From: Membranipora membranacea
Lineage: Eukaryota; Bryozoa; Gymnolaemata; Cheilostomatida; Membraniporidae
DNA length: 64,000 bases
NCBI GenBank assembly: GCA_914767715.1
Contig: OU612065.1
Location: 30,628,001 to 30,692,000, forward strand
Direction of reading: 5' to 3'
This document shows, piece after piece, positions 50,241 through 62,745 of the stretch; the stretch's first letter is position 1; every line of letters begins with the position of its first letter. The position numbers were made by a program, and so were the translations under genes. The notes below the pieces were generated by a model. The model saw only the letters and a list, made by a program, of their open reading frames with translations. It was not told where the DNA came from and ran no database searches.

Positions 50241-51249
50241 ATGAAGTTTTATTTTATTACACGTATCTACATTTTTGACCTACATTTTTTTGTACAACCT
50301 TCTTTGTTTGGGCCTAGTCTTGTACCAAAAAGAAAATTAGTTTTAGTGTTGAAGGGTTGAATCTTTCATTATGTAAATTTTCTATGACATGGAGTAGCAA
50401 AGAAATAGCCTATTAGTAAGTATAGCCATTAATTTATTTAATTACTTTCATAAAATAAAATTATAATATTGATAGATAAGCAAAATATATTTTTCTAGTA
50501 TACCATTTGACTGATTGTTTACCTGTATGTCATAATTGACAAATATTTGTCCGCGAATCAGTATTATCACATTCACATTGATGAATTAGAACAAGTTAGT
50601 TCCCTCTGTGGCTGCGGAATGATATTGTAAAAGGCGTTTCGAAGTGTTTTTAATTGTTCTCTCCGGCGCTGCACCTTGATAGAGCACTTTGTTATTATTC
50701 CTTGGCTTCCACGGAGGGAACAAACTTGTGTTAATGAGAAACTCACTGACTGGGGTGCTTGGAGAGAATACTCAGCAGTAATATATAGCCCGACACAACA
50801 GCCACAGTCTGCCCAGGCTAAGTAATATAGGTTACGAGTTATTCCCTTTACTAATCTGATACATGCAACAAAGAAGAGCTTGATCAGCAATACACTCTCA
50901 GAGATCGAGAAAGACTTTCATTTATGCTTAAAAAACTATGACCAATTAAAAAGAAACTAAAAGAGTTATTGACCAATTAGAACCTCGCAGCAATACATGC
51001 ACTGCAGAAAATAGCATGGCACGCGCTCTGAACGAGTTTTTAGCCTGAAAATGAAAGTTTGACCACCTAAAACATGCTGTTCTAATTCACTGGGCCACAA
51101 AAAAAATTAATTCAATCAGATCATATGCGGCCCTTAATACTTATACAAGCCTGAGAACAGAAATGATAAACTGATGGTGCATGATAAAATAATCACCAAA
51201 TTATCTTTGATCACTGATATTCAGAAAGGGCTATAACAGTATTGTTGGC

Positions 51250-52150
51250 CAAACTGCAACTCAATTGATTCCCTACCCATTCTATCAAAATTACTTGAGC
51301 GAGACAGGGATCATGTTATTTATTTAAAAAACTTTACCCTCATCAACACATTTTCTGAAAAAAAAATCACGGTTTCTCCTCTTGATATTTCAAGAGTGGA
51401 ACCTGACCACTACCACTACCACTACCACTACCACTACCACTACCACTACCACTACCACTACCACTACCACTACCACTACCACTACCACTACCACTACCAC
51501 TACCACTACCACTACCACTACCACTACCACTACCACTACCACTACCACTACCACTACCACTACCACTACCACTACCACTACCACTACCACTACCACTACC
51601 ACTACCACTACCACTACCACTACCACTACCACTACCACTACCACTACCACTACCACTACCACTACCACTACCACTACCAAACTACCACTACCAAACTACC
51701 ACTACCAAACTACATATGAGCCCTAACTTTAGAGTCTAGAAAGCAATTGATACAATTTAATCATGATATATGACCAAACAACCTTCTAAAAACCCAATGC
51801 TTTAGCCTATTTCGCTTTATTTGAATCATTTTTGTCTATCAACCCAAATAAGTAAAAAATTGCAATCCCAAATGGGTCAATACGGAGTCCTATTTTCCTC
51901 TGCAATCGAGAAATTAATGACCTATTATTAGCATTGGAAACATTTTAAGACTCCTGTGCGTATGCAGATGACACATTCTTATTCTGCAAAACCACATTTG
52001 ATAAATTATCAAACTTTATAAAGATGAATCATATATTTATCAAACACGCTGATTGCAACTAAACAATTTAAAAAAAAACGTTCATCATTTTCTCTGATGG
52101 GAGATTCAAAGACTACTTTCACATATGCTACATAGACGTTCCCAGCATAT
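51250..52150 (+). mobile_element. Decayed non-LTR retrotransposon (LINE) reverse transcriptase
   Basis: Scattered reverse-transcriptase landmarks occur in the expected order on the plus strand: SLPILSKLLER at 51270 (the family pattern is PISxLPxLSKxxE), GSIRSPI near 51.88 kb (pattern QGSxLSPxLF), and AYADDT with the catalytic YADD at 51961. In-frame stops and a frameshift lie between them, and a (CACTAC)n array occupies the middle. It is a dead relic. The clade cannot be assigned. Confidence 0.65.
51406..51716. repeat. (CACTAC)n microsatellite
   Basis: About 45 perfect hexamer units run to about 51678, then three AAACTACCACTACC variants to 51716. The three long low-complexity open frames (poly-T, poly-V, HY repeats) are artefacts of the array. 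Confidence 0.98.
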
Positions 52151-53294
52151 GGCTTATGTGTTATGAGGAGCACTTGGCACAGACTTTCCTTTCAACCTCA
52201 TGCTCCACAGGAAGCAACACAAAACTAAATATGTTGAAGAGTCACTTGAGGCCTATAAAACACTGGTTCGAGCAATATCAGAATGCCACTCACCATTTTT
52301 TACGCATTTTTTTTCATATTAATATAAGTATATACATATTTATATATTTATGTAACTATGACCAAAAATTTATGTAGCGCACACAAAAGCTAACCAGCCA
52401 GTAAGTAAGTTATAGTTATAGTTATTAGTTCCACACTTATTAAATAAAATAAATTATCATAATTTATCACCATATTTTTCTTGTTAACAGAAGGGAAACA
52501 ACTCCAATATATCATTTTCTTTTATAATATGACAAAATATTTTGTTCTACATTTTAACTACTGTTGCCTGTAAACCTCTAGAAAAACCTCACAAATAACA
52601 AATGAAAATAAATAATTTAAGTACTTCTGATTGTCAAACTGTGACACACACACAAAAAATAAGATAATTATTTTGTGATAATCCCCAACCACATAAGACT
52701 CAGTTCTATTATTAGCTGTCAACAATATATCTTTGCTACAGCCTACAAGGGATGACATGTACACTGCACGCTGGAATGCGCTGATGCATGATCATCCACT
52801 GCCTGCTAAGGAATAATTCCCTGTTAACTTATTCAACAATAAAATAACACTTATATTAAATACCACAGTGTTGAGAACAATACGTGGTGTCGCAACGCTG
52901 TTGTTGTTTGGGGAAATCAGCTGATGTCCTGTTTTTTTCTCCGAGTCATAGCATCGCACAGCATTTTTTACATCATCCCGGAGATCATTGATTTTCTTGA
53001 CAGGATTTACTGAATTCAGATGTGACTGCAAAGGACTTGGCTTGTTCTATCTTGCGCCTTTATGTTCTGCTTTTAGAAAGCTTTGAAGTTTTTTTTATTG
53101 CCAATTCTCAAAAATCCATCACATTTAATCAATTTGAAATAAAAAAGACAAAAGTTCTCAGTTCAAAAATCTCATATGATTTATTGGAAAAGGTTTTTGT
53201 CTCATTGATTTCCCGAACTTATTTGGGCGGGTATCGGTCAATTGTAGCTCTACAACGAGATGATGTTCGGTGTTATTGGTTCCAATCATAGACA

Positions 53295-53321
53295 ATATAT
53301 ATATATATATATATATATATT
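53295..53321. repeat. (TA)n microsatellite
   Basis: Uninterrupted TA dinucleotide run. Confidence 0.95.
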
Positions 53322-54210
53322 AAGTCTACGGAGTCAATGCATGAGAGTGGTGGATGGCTTATATTGTCACGGGATATTTTATTGAAGTTATCAAGTTAGC
53401 ATGAGCGCCGAGGGATCTTCATCATGTAAAACTTCCAAACCAAAAATGGTAATCTCACAATGCCCCAGACAGGGCTGAGCTATTAATTTCTCATCATGTT
53501 TATTTTTCATTGGATAAAGCTATTTAAGGTGACTGGTGGGACATAATTGTTAGAGCAAGTGACCTCTGCTTCAATGATGAAGGACCAAGCTTGTCCCCTC
53601 TCTGGTTTGGCTATCAAGAGTTTTTGTTTGTCAATTTTGGCGCTAGCTATCCAGCATCAGACCGGCAATTAACGAGCTCTTCCTGTAACGGGTTGCCATA
53701 TCTTATCTTGTGGTGTAATGAGGAAGAATATACTCTCTTGGTAACAGAATAAAAGAAATCAGATATACTCAGTTTAGGCTGAGCCTGTACTGTTGGTGGT
53801 CTCAACACACATTAGCGTCATGTTACAATGACCTGTCTGTCGTCCTGTTTTCTGTTCCCTGCTATGAATTGGCACTTTCAAAACATATCTATTTTTGATT
53901 ATACATCCACAATGATGCTTTCTGGGCATGCATACAATCATAGTAAACTGGCAAGCTTAAAATATCAATCTATAAGGAAGTCGACAGTCATCCCTGTTAT
54001 GCACTGCAATCTTGAGACTTTGACTACAAATAACTGTTGCCAAATTGTTTAAAACATGTGACAAAAAGCCCTGAAAAAACTGAACAATTAGGTATCATTC
54101 TGGAGTCTCTACAGTACATTGTAGGTTGTAGGTTGAGCATTATGTAGTTGGCCACAAGTTATCTAATAAGTTCAAAGTTGTTCTCTCCACAATACTTTAA
54201 TGAAATAATT

Positions 54211-54376
54211 GACCAATCAGATCCGTGATATTGGTATACGTCATTTGAGAGGTGATTCCATGTCAATAGGTCAATTGTGGTCACGTGACATTGTTTGGTG
54301 GAAGCCATTGGGAGTAGCAGTGTACATGGCTGTCACAAGTGGAGGCTGAGTAATAATGGATTAAACAACTCACATG
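54211..54376 (+). promoter_or_regulatory. Putative TET promoter and untranslated first exon
   Basis: A CCAAT box in NF-Y context (GACCAATCAG, 54211-54220), a CRE-like TACGTCA near 54237 and a palindromic E-box (GTCACGTGAC, 54280-54289) cluster just upstream of a segment ending in a strong donor (CATG|GTAAGT, exon end 54376). Short upstream frames (ATG GCT ... TGA) suit a 5' UTR. It would splice to an acceptor at 56717 or 56748, before the ATG at 56754. Confidence 0.45.
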
Positions 54377-55262
54377 GTAAGTCAGTTTAACTCATTGTTC
54401 TACCATATGAGATAATATGGACTGGTGAATGTTGATGAAATGTAACTAACTTAACTGTAGCTTCAAATATACACATCTGAGGGTAGCAAGCACCTGCCAT
54501 GATAGTAATAATAAGGAGCACCTGCTTTGACACTATTATTTATTTATTAAGACTAAGAGTACTTTGTAAATGAATGGGATTTGTTCAGCCACTGTTACTC
54601 CATCTCTTCTTTGTGTATGGTTATGGTATATTCAGAAGGGAACACTGTATATATATCATATGTATTCACTCATAGTGATGATTTGTTCTACTAACTAGTA
54701 AGTATAGCAAGGAGTCTAGCATCTGTAGTATATAAGCCCTCTCTACCACTAAACTACTACACAACATGAAGAACTTGCATCTTCACAGAGGAAAGTTTCA
54801 TACCAGGCTACAACCAGGGAGGCTGGGTGTATTACATTCACTGTGTTTTAGAATCATGTCATACTTATCTGTTATGTAATGACATTGAAATCCTAGAAAA
54901 ATGTGTGTGAGTGCAGGATCTAGGCGCATCTGGATTGGATATACGAGAGTAGTATTGTTTAAAGTTTAAATTGGCTAATTGTGTAATTGCTGTCCACTAC
55001 AAGGATTTACCAAAATTTTAATGAGATTAATATATTGTTATTGAAACCCTGATTAAAGTAATTATTGCTTACTACGCTAATTAGGAGATTATGACTATTT
55101 GTTAGGCGATTTTAGGATTAAAGCTAGCTATGCGGTCACACATTGACCTCACGGAACTTGACCACGTCCTGTTGGGGGATTATCGATAAATAAGAACAAA
55201 CTCATGTAACTTATAAGTTGGTAATTTGCTGTATGATTATGAACTACATTTTGTATACTCTG

Positions 55263-55501
55263 GAATATTTTTTTTTTTTAAATTTTTTTTTATTTTCTCG
55301 ACGTAATCACCAACTTCAGGTAGGTTTGAAGACTCCGGTAATGTGGCTAGCCATATGTCTGTTAACGTTCCAGGTCGGCTAGGGTGAATGGCCCGCGACA
55401 GCCCAGTCAGGTAATACTAGACAAACAGTGCTCCCGGTGGGGCTCGAACCCAGGACCATTTGATCCTAAGTCACACGCCTCTAGCACTAGCACTAGAATA
55501 T
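55263..55501 (-). mobile_element. tRNA-derived SINE with target-site duplication
   Basis: Read on the minus strand, it has an A-box-like start (TGCTAGAGGCGTGTGAC), an exact B box (GGGTTCGAGCCCC, about 55443), a GC-richer body and an A-rich tail (AATAAAAAAAAATTT...). GAATAT is repeated at both ends (55263-55268 and 55496-55501), a plausible target-site duplication. It lies in the first intron of the TET gene. Confidence 0.75.
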
Positions 55502-56753
55502 GGATCAAAATTGTAAAGATGTAGTCAGAATATGACACCAATATTCAACGATGGAGGGGTAAATATTAGCTCAAGTTTAGTTGAGCCTAGTTTGGGGTGA
55601 CTTGAAGAAAGAAGGCTTAATTTTTGTTTATAAATAAAGTTATGAGTAAGTGTGAGCTATAGCCATAACTTTCACAATTTCAAGCCTTGGCGAAAACACA
55701 AAATTTCCTCATGGAAATACTTCTTAGCACTAAGGTATTGTGGATTTGGAGAGTGGAAAAGTTGCCGAATATTGTAAACTTTGAAATAAAAACAGCTTGG
55801 TTGGTCATTGTTTATCACCTTTTGGGCATTCATCTGTACATGCAGCCAACTATATCTATACTGTTGAAGCTAACAGAATTCCATCATTGGAGTTGGGGAG
55901 TTTTAGGGTCAGCAAACAGTGGAAAGTAAACTTAAACTGAAGAATTGTTGGTCTCCTTAGTTCTACTCGGGCAAGAGGCTGAACATTTCAGCTTGGCTAG
56001 GGTCAATATTGATTTTGTGATTATTCAGTCATGCCGTTAGTCAGAGTTTGGGCTTTGTTCTCAGGTTATAACTAGGATGGGAGTTTATTCTATAACTAGG
56101 AACTTCAAAAAAATGAACTCTGCTTTCAATCAGCTGTTGATCCCTTATACAGGCTCTAGTTCACAACAGCCGTGTTTCCACGCTTAAAGGTTGTTGTAAC
56201 TGAATTACTACAAGTCAGAATATAGTGCATATTCCTACTATCCTTCTTTTGTACTGAAAATGCTCATTAGCGCAACAGCTATTAATTAGCTAACCTGGCA
56301 TATAATATATGAGCTGTTGGCTTTTGGCATCATTGGCTGCCTAACTAAATGGGTTTTGGGGCTGTTCAAGTCATGATTGGGGTTTACAGGATAACATTGA
56401 CTATGAGGCTTTGTGTGAAGTGTATGATTATGGTTATAAACTGACCAAGAATTGTTCTAATGTTACTTGGAAGCTGTAGCTTGACGGGCACCAAGTCTCT
56501 ACTTGAGAACAGCAAATATCCCACTCTCCATTTTTACATGTTATTGCGGTGCTTTTTAATGGTGCGATGAGTTATGTAAAATAAAGAGGCGTTTTTTGGT
56601 AAAAGGGTAATAAGTGAGGAAAATGTAGGTTAAGATGTGGGCTTAAATTGCTTTGACCAGGTGAATGACACTTATCCCGGCACAATTTAACATGTTCTCT
56701 TCAATAATATGTTACAGTAAATATGATGCCTCTGACAACCTAATACAGCTGTG

Positions 56754-59700
56754 ATGGCTCAGAACAACATGGCCCCTGGGGCTAATTGGGCTCAACCTCA
56801 GCCAGGACAGACACCCAGCTCAGCAATGTTTCCGTTTATGCCTCAGCCACATAGATATCCTTCGTTCGGGATGCAACCACAGCATATGAATGGTGATAAC
56901 ATGCAGCACATGTTCAGGATGGCGGAGAGAGGAATGATGGCTCCACCTCCAGTTCCACAACAGAAGCACGGGATGCAAAATGGCGCCTTGCCACCAAATC
57001 ATCCCTTGATGATGGGGAATAGACCTAGCTTCTCCCCTCAGCATAATAATATGATGCATGTAAGTTCTCCAAATGAAATGATGTCTGCAGGAATCAGACC
57101 CCAAATGAACTCTCCTGTTATCGAGAAAGGAGTTGCTGTGGCCAAACCACCATATAATTCATTCAATGATCCTCAATCTTCACCCTCAGGTAGTGCTGGT
57201 ACACCAGGCCTTACACCTGGTACCAGTCCCGGTCTACACAATAACAGTTCTGGTAGCATTATGTCAGATCCGTTACAGCTAGGAGTTACAGGCCCTCAAG
57301 ATGCAGACACTAAAGCCATAGAGGCAAGGCTTCATGAAATTTTGCACCCATCACAATCCTCTGCCTGGAATTCTGAGCAGAAGCCATTGTTGTCAAACGG
57401 TTTGATGAATAACTCTGCCAGCAAGGCACTGCCACCAACTGCAGCAGAGAGAGGATCTCAACCTTCATCAAGACCCCCGTCAATCCCAAATGATCTCAAA
57501 AATGTGATGCCTTCAATGTTTACAAGTGATAAAACTAATCCTCACACTGGCCAAACAGTCGGCACACCGATGCAGCTACCACCACAGCGTCAGCAACTTC
57601 AAACCCCTCATCTATCATCCCCAATAATAAACAATATCTCAGCAATGGAACAAGCGCCTCCTCAGCAGCAACATCAACCTCTCCCACCCATGTCCATGCC
57701 ATTAGGCCAATTACCAGTCGGACAATCGACCATGTTCAATATGGGACAAGACCAGTCTGGGATGTATGAGGATGGTTCTCTCTCTGACAAAGATAAGCCT
57801 AAGCGTAGACGCAGAAAGAGATGTGGCACATGTACTCCTTGTCAACAGAAGCAAGATTGTGGAGAATGTTATGTCTGTAGGAACAAAGGACAAGTGAATG
57901 CTATATGTAAATTGCGGAAGTGTATGCTCCTACGTAAAAAGGTAAGAACAAATCCCTTGCCATTGGTGAAGACATTAGCCAAACTTAATGTTTTCTACAA
58001 AGGCTACTACAAGGTGTAAACTTTTTTTTTTTTTTTACTGGTTATTCTTTGTATATTGGGATACTGAACTCAGTTTGTCATTACCACCATTCAGATTAGA
58101 TAACTTCAACCTCAAACCGAGCTTAAAACCAAACATCAATCCCAACACAATTTCTGCTAGGTAGTATGTTACTGGGTTTGAAGCCTAGTAAGTTTTGTAC
58201 ATTTATCACATCAACTAAGACCACAAGTTTTAGGCTTATTTGATGTGAAGCACTGATACTACACTGTCCTTGTCTTCGGACACTTTGATTCAATTATTAC
58301 TGGAAATGCTAGATAGATTGTTTTACCACTGCTTTTAGGCTCTGGGCGAGTGTAGTGAAAACTCGGGTATGGAATCTGGATTTCAAGAGTCGATTGGCGA
58401 ACAAATGCCAATGAGCGAGATGCCAATGAGTGAGATGCCAACTCGTATGATGCTCCCACACCAACAGTATCAAAATTATCACACAACTCAGGGAAATGGT
58501 ATAGCTAAACTCCAACCTCCTAACGATGCGATGTTCTATCAGTCCCATATCAACAATAAGGTGAGTGTGGTGGCAATGTTATATCTAAGCAATCTGAGAT
58601 AAGCTGAACTGACGAATGCTCATACTTTGGCAAGCAAAGTCAATGTCAGCTTGAGACTTTTTTTGTTCACTTAACTACAATGATGACACTGTACAGAGTT
58701 TTTTCTGTGGAGCAGACCTAGCCAATTACTGTGAGAGGTAGTGGTGTAGGTATGTTTGTAGCTCCACTAGGTGACAGGACACTTGAGACCAGAGTACCCA
58801 GTCTTTCTATCAAAGCCAAACAAAAGAAGTTTGTATAGCCTGATAGACATAACCAATGCCGAATTGTTTTGTGGTCAAAATGTAAGCAAATCTATGAACC
58901 CTGATAAATGAATTAGACCAAATCAGCTTAGTAAGGCATAATATGTGTGTGCGGTATACACTATAAGCTATACAGTCATGATTGTTAAACAGTGCAGCTA
59001 CGTAGAATTACTACGTGACTAATAACACGCTCTTGTAACTGCCATTATCTGATCGTTCCGCTCTATGGAAAACGAAACTGTCGCCTAGTGTTTCCACATC
59101 CCAAACTAGTTTAGGATTCAAATGCTGAGATGAACACTCATAAATCTAACCTTGACACAAAGGCTTTGGATGTACCTCAAGCATCGTCATTCAGTAAGAC
59201 GTGAGAGAATTATATAACTTTAGGGTTCATTCACCCTCATGCGTAACATGACAGGATAGTGTGAAGAAATCGAGTTCAAGTACCTGCAGACTTGATTGAG
59301 ACAGGGCATTGTTATTAAGCCATAGCTTAAAACATTGGCTCATCGTATACCCATTTTGGTCCTATTCTTTGACAAGCTGAAACTCTAACCTGGGAGCAAA
59401 ACAATACATCCAGCTGACTAGGAATTTTGTTTGTTCTGCAATACAGTCTTTAGGTAAATGTGTAATTACAAATGTTTGTTATAAATACACTGAGAAAACA
59501 TTCTTTCTTGGACTAAATAGAAGGGTTCAGCTCAACTAGTGCCACCCATGAATGACTCTTAGTAGATTTTATCATTGATCCTTTGTCGAATATGTTTGTG
59601 TTTCAATTTCTTATTGCTACAGGGCCTGCTAATTACAGTGAGAGTGTAATAGGATTTGTGAACTGTGTATGATTACGCTGTTCTTGCCATTGTCTGACTG

Positions 59701-62700
59701 TGCTGAGAGATGGCCAGTCATTGCAACAAAACATGCCCTACATGCTATTGCAACTACTTTCTGCTGGTTCTGCCCTTAGTAGTAGAATTTTTCTGAGCTT
59801 TGTCAGTAAATATATTGATCCGTTATAGTTTTCCTCTTTGCTGATGCCACTGAGCAATGACAATAATAATGGGCCCATAATGACTATCACTACTCATTGT
59901 GATAATTTTCAATACCCACAGCTGTCTTTGTTCTCATAAAATGATTCAGGTCATAATAAGCTTCATTGGCCGAGTTAGGTACTTAAATCTGATTTTAATA
60001 AAAAATGATTAGGTTTTCAAACTTGGATTATAAGAAGTGCTTGGCGATTCCTTCGGTTTGTCTGTCATAAAGACACATGGCAAATACCAGTCCTGTCTTG
60101 GCTGCGAAACTGTAACAGCGAGATTACTCTTTTGTTTTCAGATATCTGGGGCACCCTCTAATCTCTCTGGTGGTCAATTTGACCCTTCTAAACTGGGCAG
60201 GATGGAAGAGCAACCGCCATTAGCTCCCTCATTCATGCAGCAGCCACATCTCAAACATTCCATGCAAAACAGTGCTACCCCATCACCACCACGTAGGCAA
60301 ATGGCTTCATTCAGGTCCTACAAGACAGGTCAGATGCCATGGGCTCGAAAAGCTCCAGTCAGCTTTGCAAAACCATCAACTCCGCACAAACCAGTGTCTA
60401 ACACATCCATACCCCAGGACAAACTACATGATCTGTACAATACCTTCAAAGACGACATGCAGAAAATGAATGAGAGGACATTTGCTAGAGCTAATGGCGT
60501 CAAAGTCTGCAAGGTTAGTTAAACTTAGTTTTAATGGTGTGAGTAATGAGTCATAGTTAAATGATGTTTTGTGAATAATTTGTGAATAATTATCCCAATC
60601 ATAATATTGGTGGCGAGTAAAAATGGTGCACGCTGTTTTGAGTGGTAGGCAGCAATGTACTTTGCAGAGTGCATGGCAATCAGCTGATCTAATAGTTCTG
60701 CACCGAGTAAATTTACTACGGAGCTGTGTTTGTAAACATGACCTATATCCATGACCCAATTGTACGCCACCGCCTTTTGAAAATGTATAAATGGTGAATC
60801 AAACTGACATCTTGTATGATAGTCATAATACCCTATCAAAATTAATCCGACCAGGACGCAGCAAACCTTAGGCAAGTTAAACACATACAACTTGCATTTC
60901 TGGGATTTGTTAATGTCATTATGACAATTTTGTCTAACGGAACCGGAAGTTTTTGGCAGAACTGATATTCTCTGCCAGCATAATTATTCCCTAATATAGA
61001 GTCCAGTCCCTAATGCCAACATGACACAATGTACCAAATGAAGGTTTTGTATGTTTTTTTTTGTAGCTTATGTCAAAGCTGTTGACACTGAGCATCACTG
61101 ATGATGAACTAAAATCCAGCCAGCCACCAAGACCTTCTGTCAACGCATGGCTTGAATGTCTCCCCGATTCAAAGATGAGCAATGGGAAGTACCTCCATGA
61201 AAGCTTGATGAGCCCAGGTGATCCAATAGAAGCTTGCAAAGAAATGGAAACGCAACCATCTATTTCGGAACCAACCAAAGAGCCTGTTGCAAAACCATCA
61301 GAACAGGTGAGATTATGTAACCTCTGTAAGCTGCCACTTAATTCTGACCTTAGTTTGATAGATAAAGGCTGTAATTTTGAAGCTATTATTTTCGCCACTG
61401 ACCGCATTACCTGACCAACAATCTAATATTTATTGCATCTAGTGTCTTCCATCTGAGAGACTAGCAACCAATTTAATTTAACACCTTACTGATTTCTCTA
61501 TCGGAATTATTTGCAGGACACAGCAGAACGATCTCAGAATCAACCAGAATCAGAAAATGCTCACTCACAATCTACCATGTCTGATATAGAAGGTATGTTA
61601 CTGCTGATAAAATTACTGTTTTTGCCAACTTATGATGGACGGCTTGCTTCAGTCCTTTGCCATTTGTGATACCCTTCATCTTTGAAATAAAACAACTTTT
61701 AGTTGATGCAAATTGTTGTGCTTTTACTCTCATCCCGCCTTGTTATCTGCAGATGTGGCACAGACAATGGATAGTAATGCAGTAGACAGCGGCTTTTCGT
61801 CATCAAGCCCTGCAGATAGACAGAGCCCATCACCTCAAACCAGATTTGATATTCCACAAGTCAGCCATATAGAGGAAAATGCCAATTTGGATCCCCCAGT
61901 TAGCTCTGAGACTATAAACATCAGGCCTATCCTCCATGACACTCAAAAACCAGGTTTTCCCGAAGCAGTATCTTTACCCAACCAGGTCGATCCGGCTCAA
62001 AACTTCTCAGGTTTAACCCGGCCCCATAGTTTAGAAACCCCAAATATTCAGACATCAACCAATAGTTTGTTTAGTCAACCTCCAAAAATGGCCGAGGCTT
62101 CTGCAGTGCCAGAGACAAAGCTGCAAAATCAACATCTACAAAGAGATATGAATCAGCTATTGCCGCCTAATGTGAATGGTGGTCCTATGGGGTCATTTCA
62201 TGGCCAAGCGTATCCAATGCATGGTCCGCCAACATCAGGTCACATGCCCGAGTCTGGACCTACCCAAGAAATGAACACCCTGCTCAGTAATCTAACTGCA
62301 CAGATGACTGGTCAGACTGAAGTGAAGACTGAAGGCACGCCTGAGCCGACAGATCCGGCCTATCTTATCAAACATAACAAAGTGGCTGTTCCTCAGAATT
62401 GCGGATGTACTAATAGAGAATGTAAGTTCCAATGTAGATCAAAGACTGTTAAGCTAGAAAGTGATTTATATACTGTGAATTTGTTGCCAATTGTGTATAA
62501 TAAATCAGTAGCTAGCAGCTCAGGGTTGACACTCCCTATGATTTTTGGCTACACATGATTTAAAAATATGGAGAATTCTATTATCATATGCACTCCCAAT
62601 CTCACTCTCTTGTTTATTGTGAAGACCATGAGCAAAACTTTACTCATAAACTGATTTTAGATGATGAGAATATTGAAGGACCGTACTATATCCATCTTGG

Positions 62701-62745
62701 ATCTGCCAACTCTATCAAATCTATCAGGGAACTTATGGAAGAAAG
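56754..62745 (+). CDS. TET: TET methylcytosine dioxygenase, 5' part (partial)
   Basis: Exons in the window: 56754-57941, 58339-58560, 60142-60513, 61067-61306, 61517-61592, 61753-62421 and 62661-62745, about 950 residues; the gene continues past the right edge. Residues 1-345 are low-complexity, rich in P, M, Q and S. The CXXC zinc finger (357-396, preceded by basic KPKRRRRKR) reads CGTCTPCQQKQDCGECYVC... and closely follows TET1/TET3 CXXC domains, which bind CpG DNA. Residues 397-900 are disordered linker. The cysteine-rich start of the catalytic region follows: VAVPQNCGC (910-918), then EGPYYIHLGS...IRELMEER (928-950), matching the TET pattern EGPFYTHLG...IREIMEER. The oxygenase core itself (HxD iron site) lies outside. 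Family role: nuclear, oxidises 5-methylcytosine using iron and 2-oxoglutarate. The in-frame GTG just before the ATG is not the start. Confidence 0.94.

Larger units (their letters stand above)
49144..54205. other. Collagen 3' UTR and repeat-rich spacer
   Basis: The first kilobase is probably collagen 3' UTR, ending near AATAAA at 50235-50240. Beyond it are a decayed LINE (51.25-52.15 kb), a (CACTAC)n array and a (TA)n run at 53295-53321. No host gene was recognised. Confidence 0.6.

Noticed and set aside
51382-51726. Long open frames of poly-Thr, poly-Val and His-Tyr repeats
   Set aside because: They are translations of the (CACTAC)n microsatellite in different frames.
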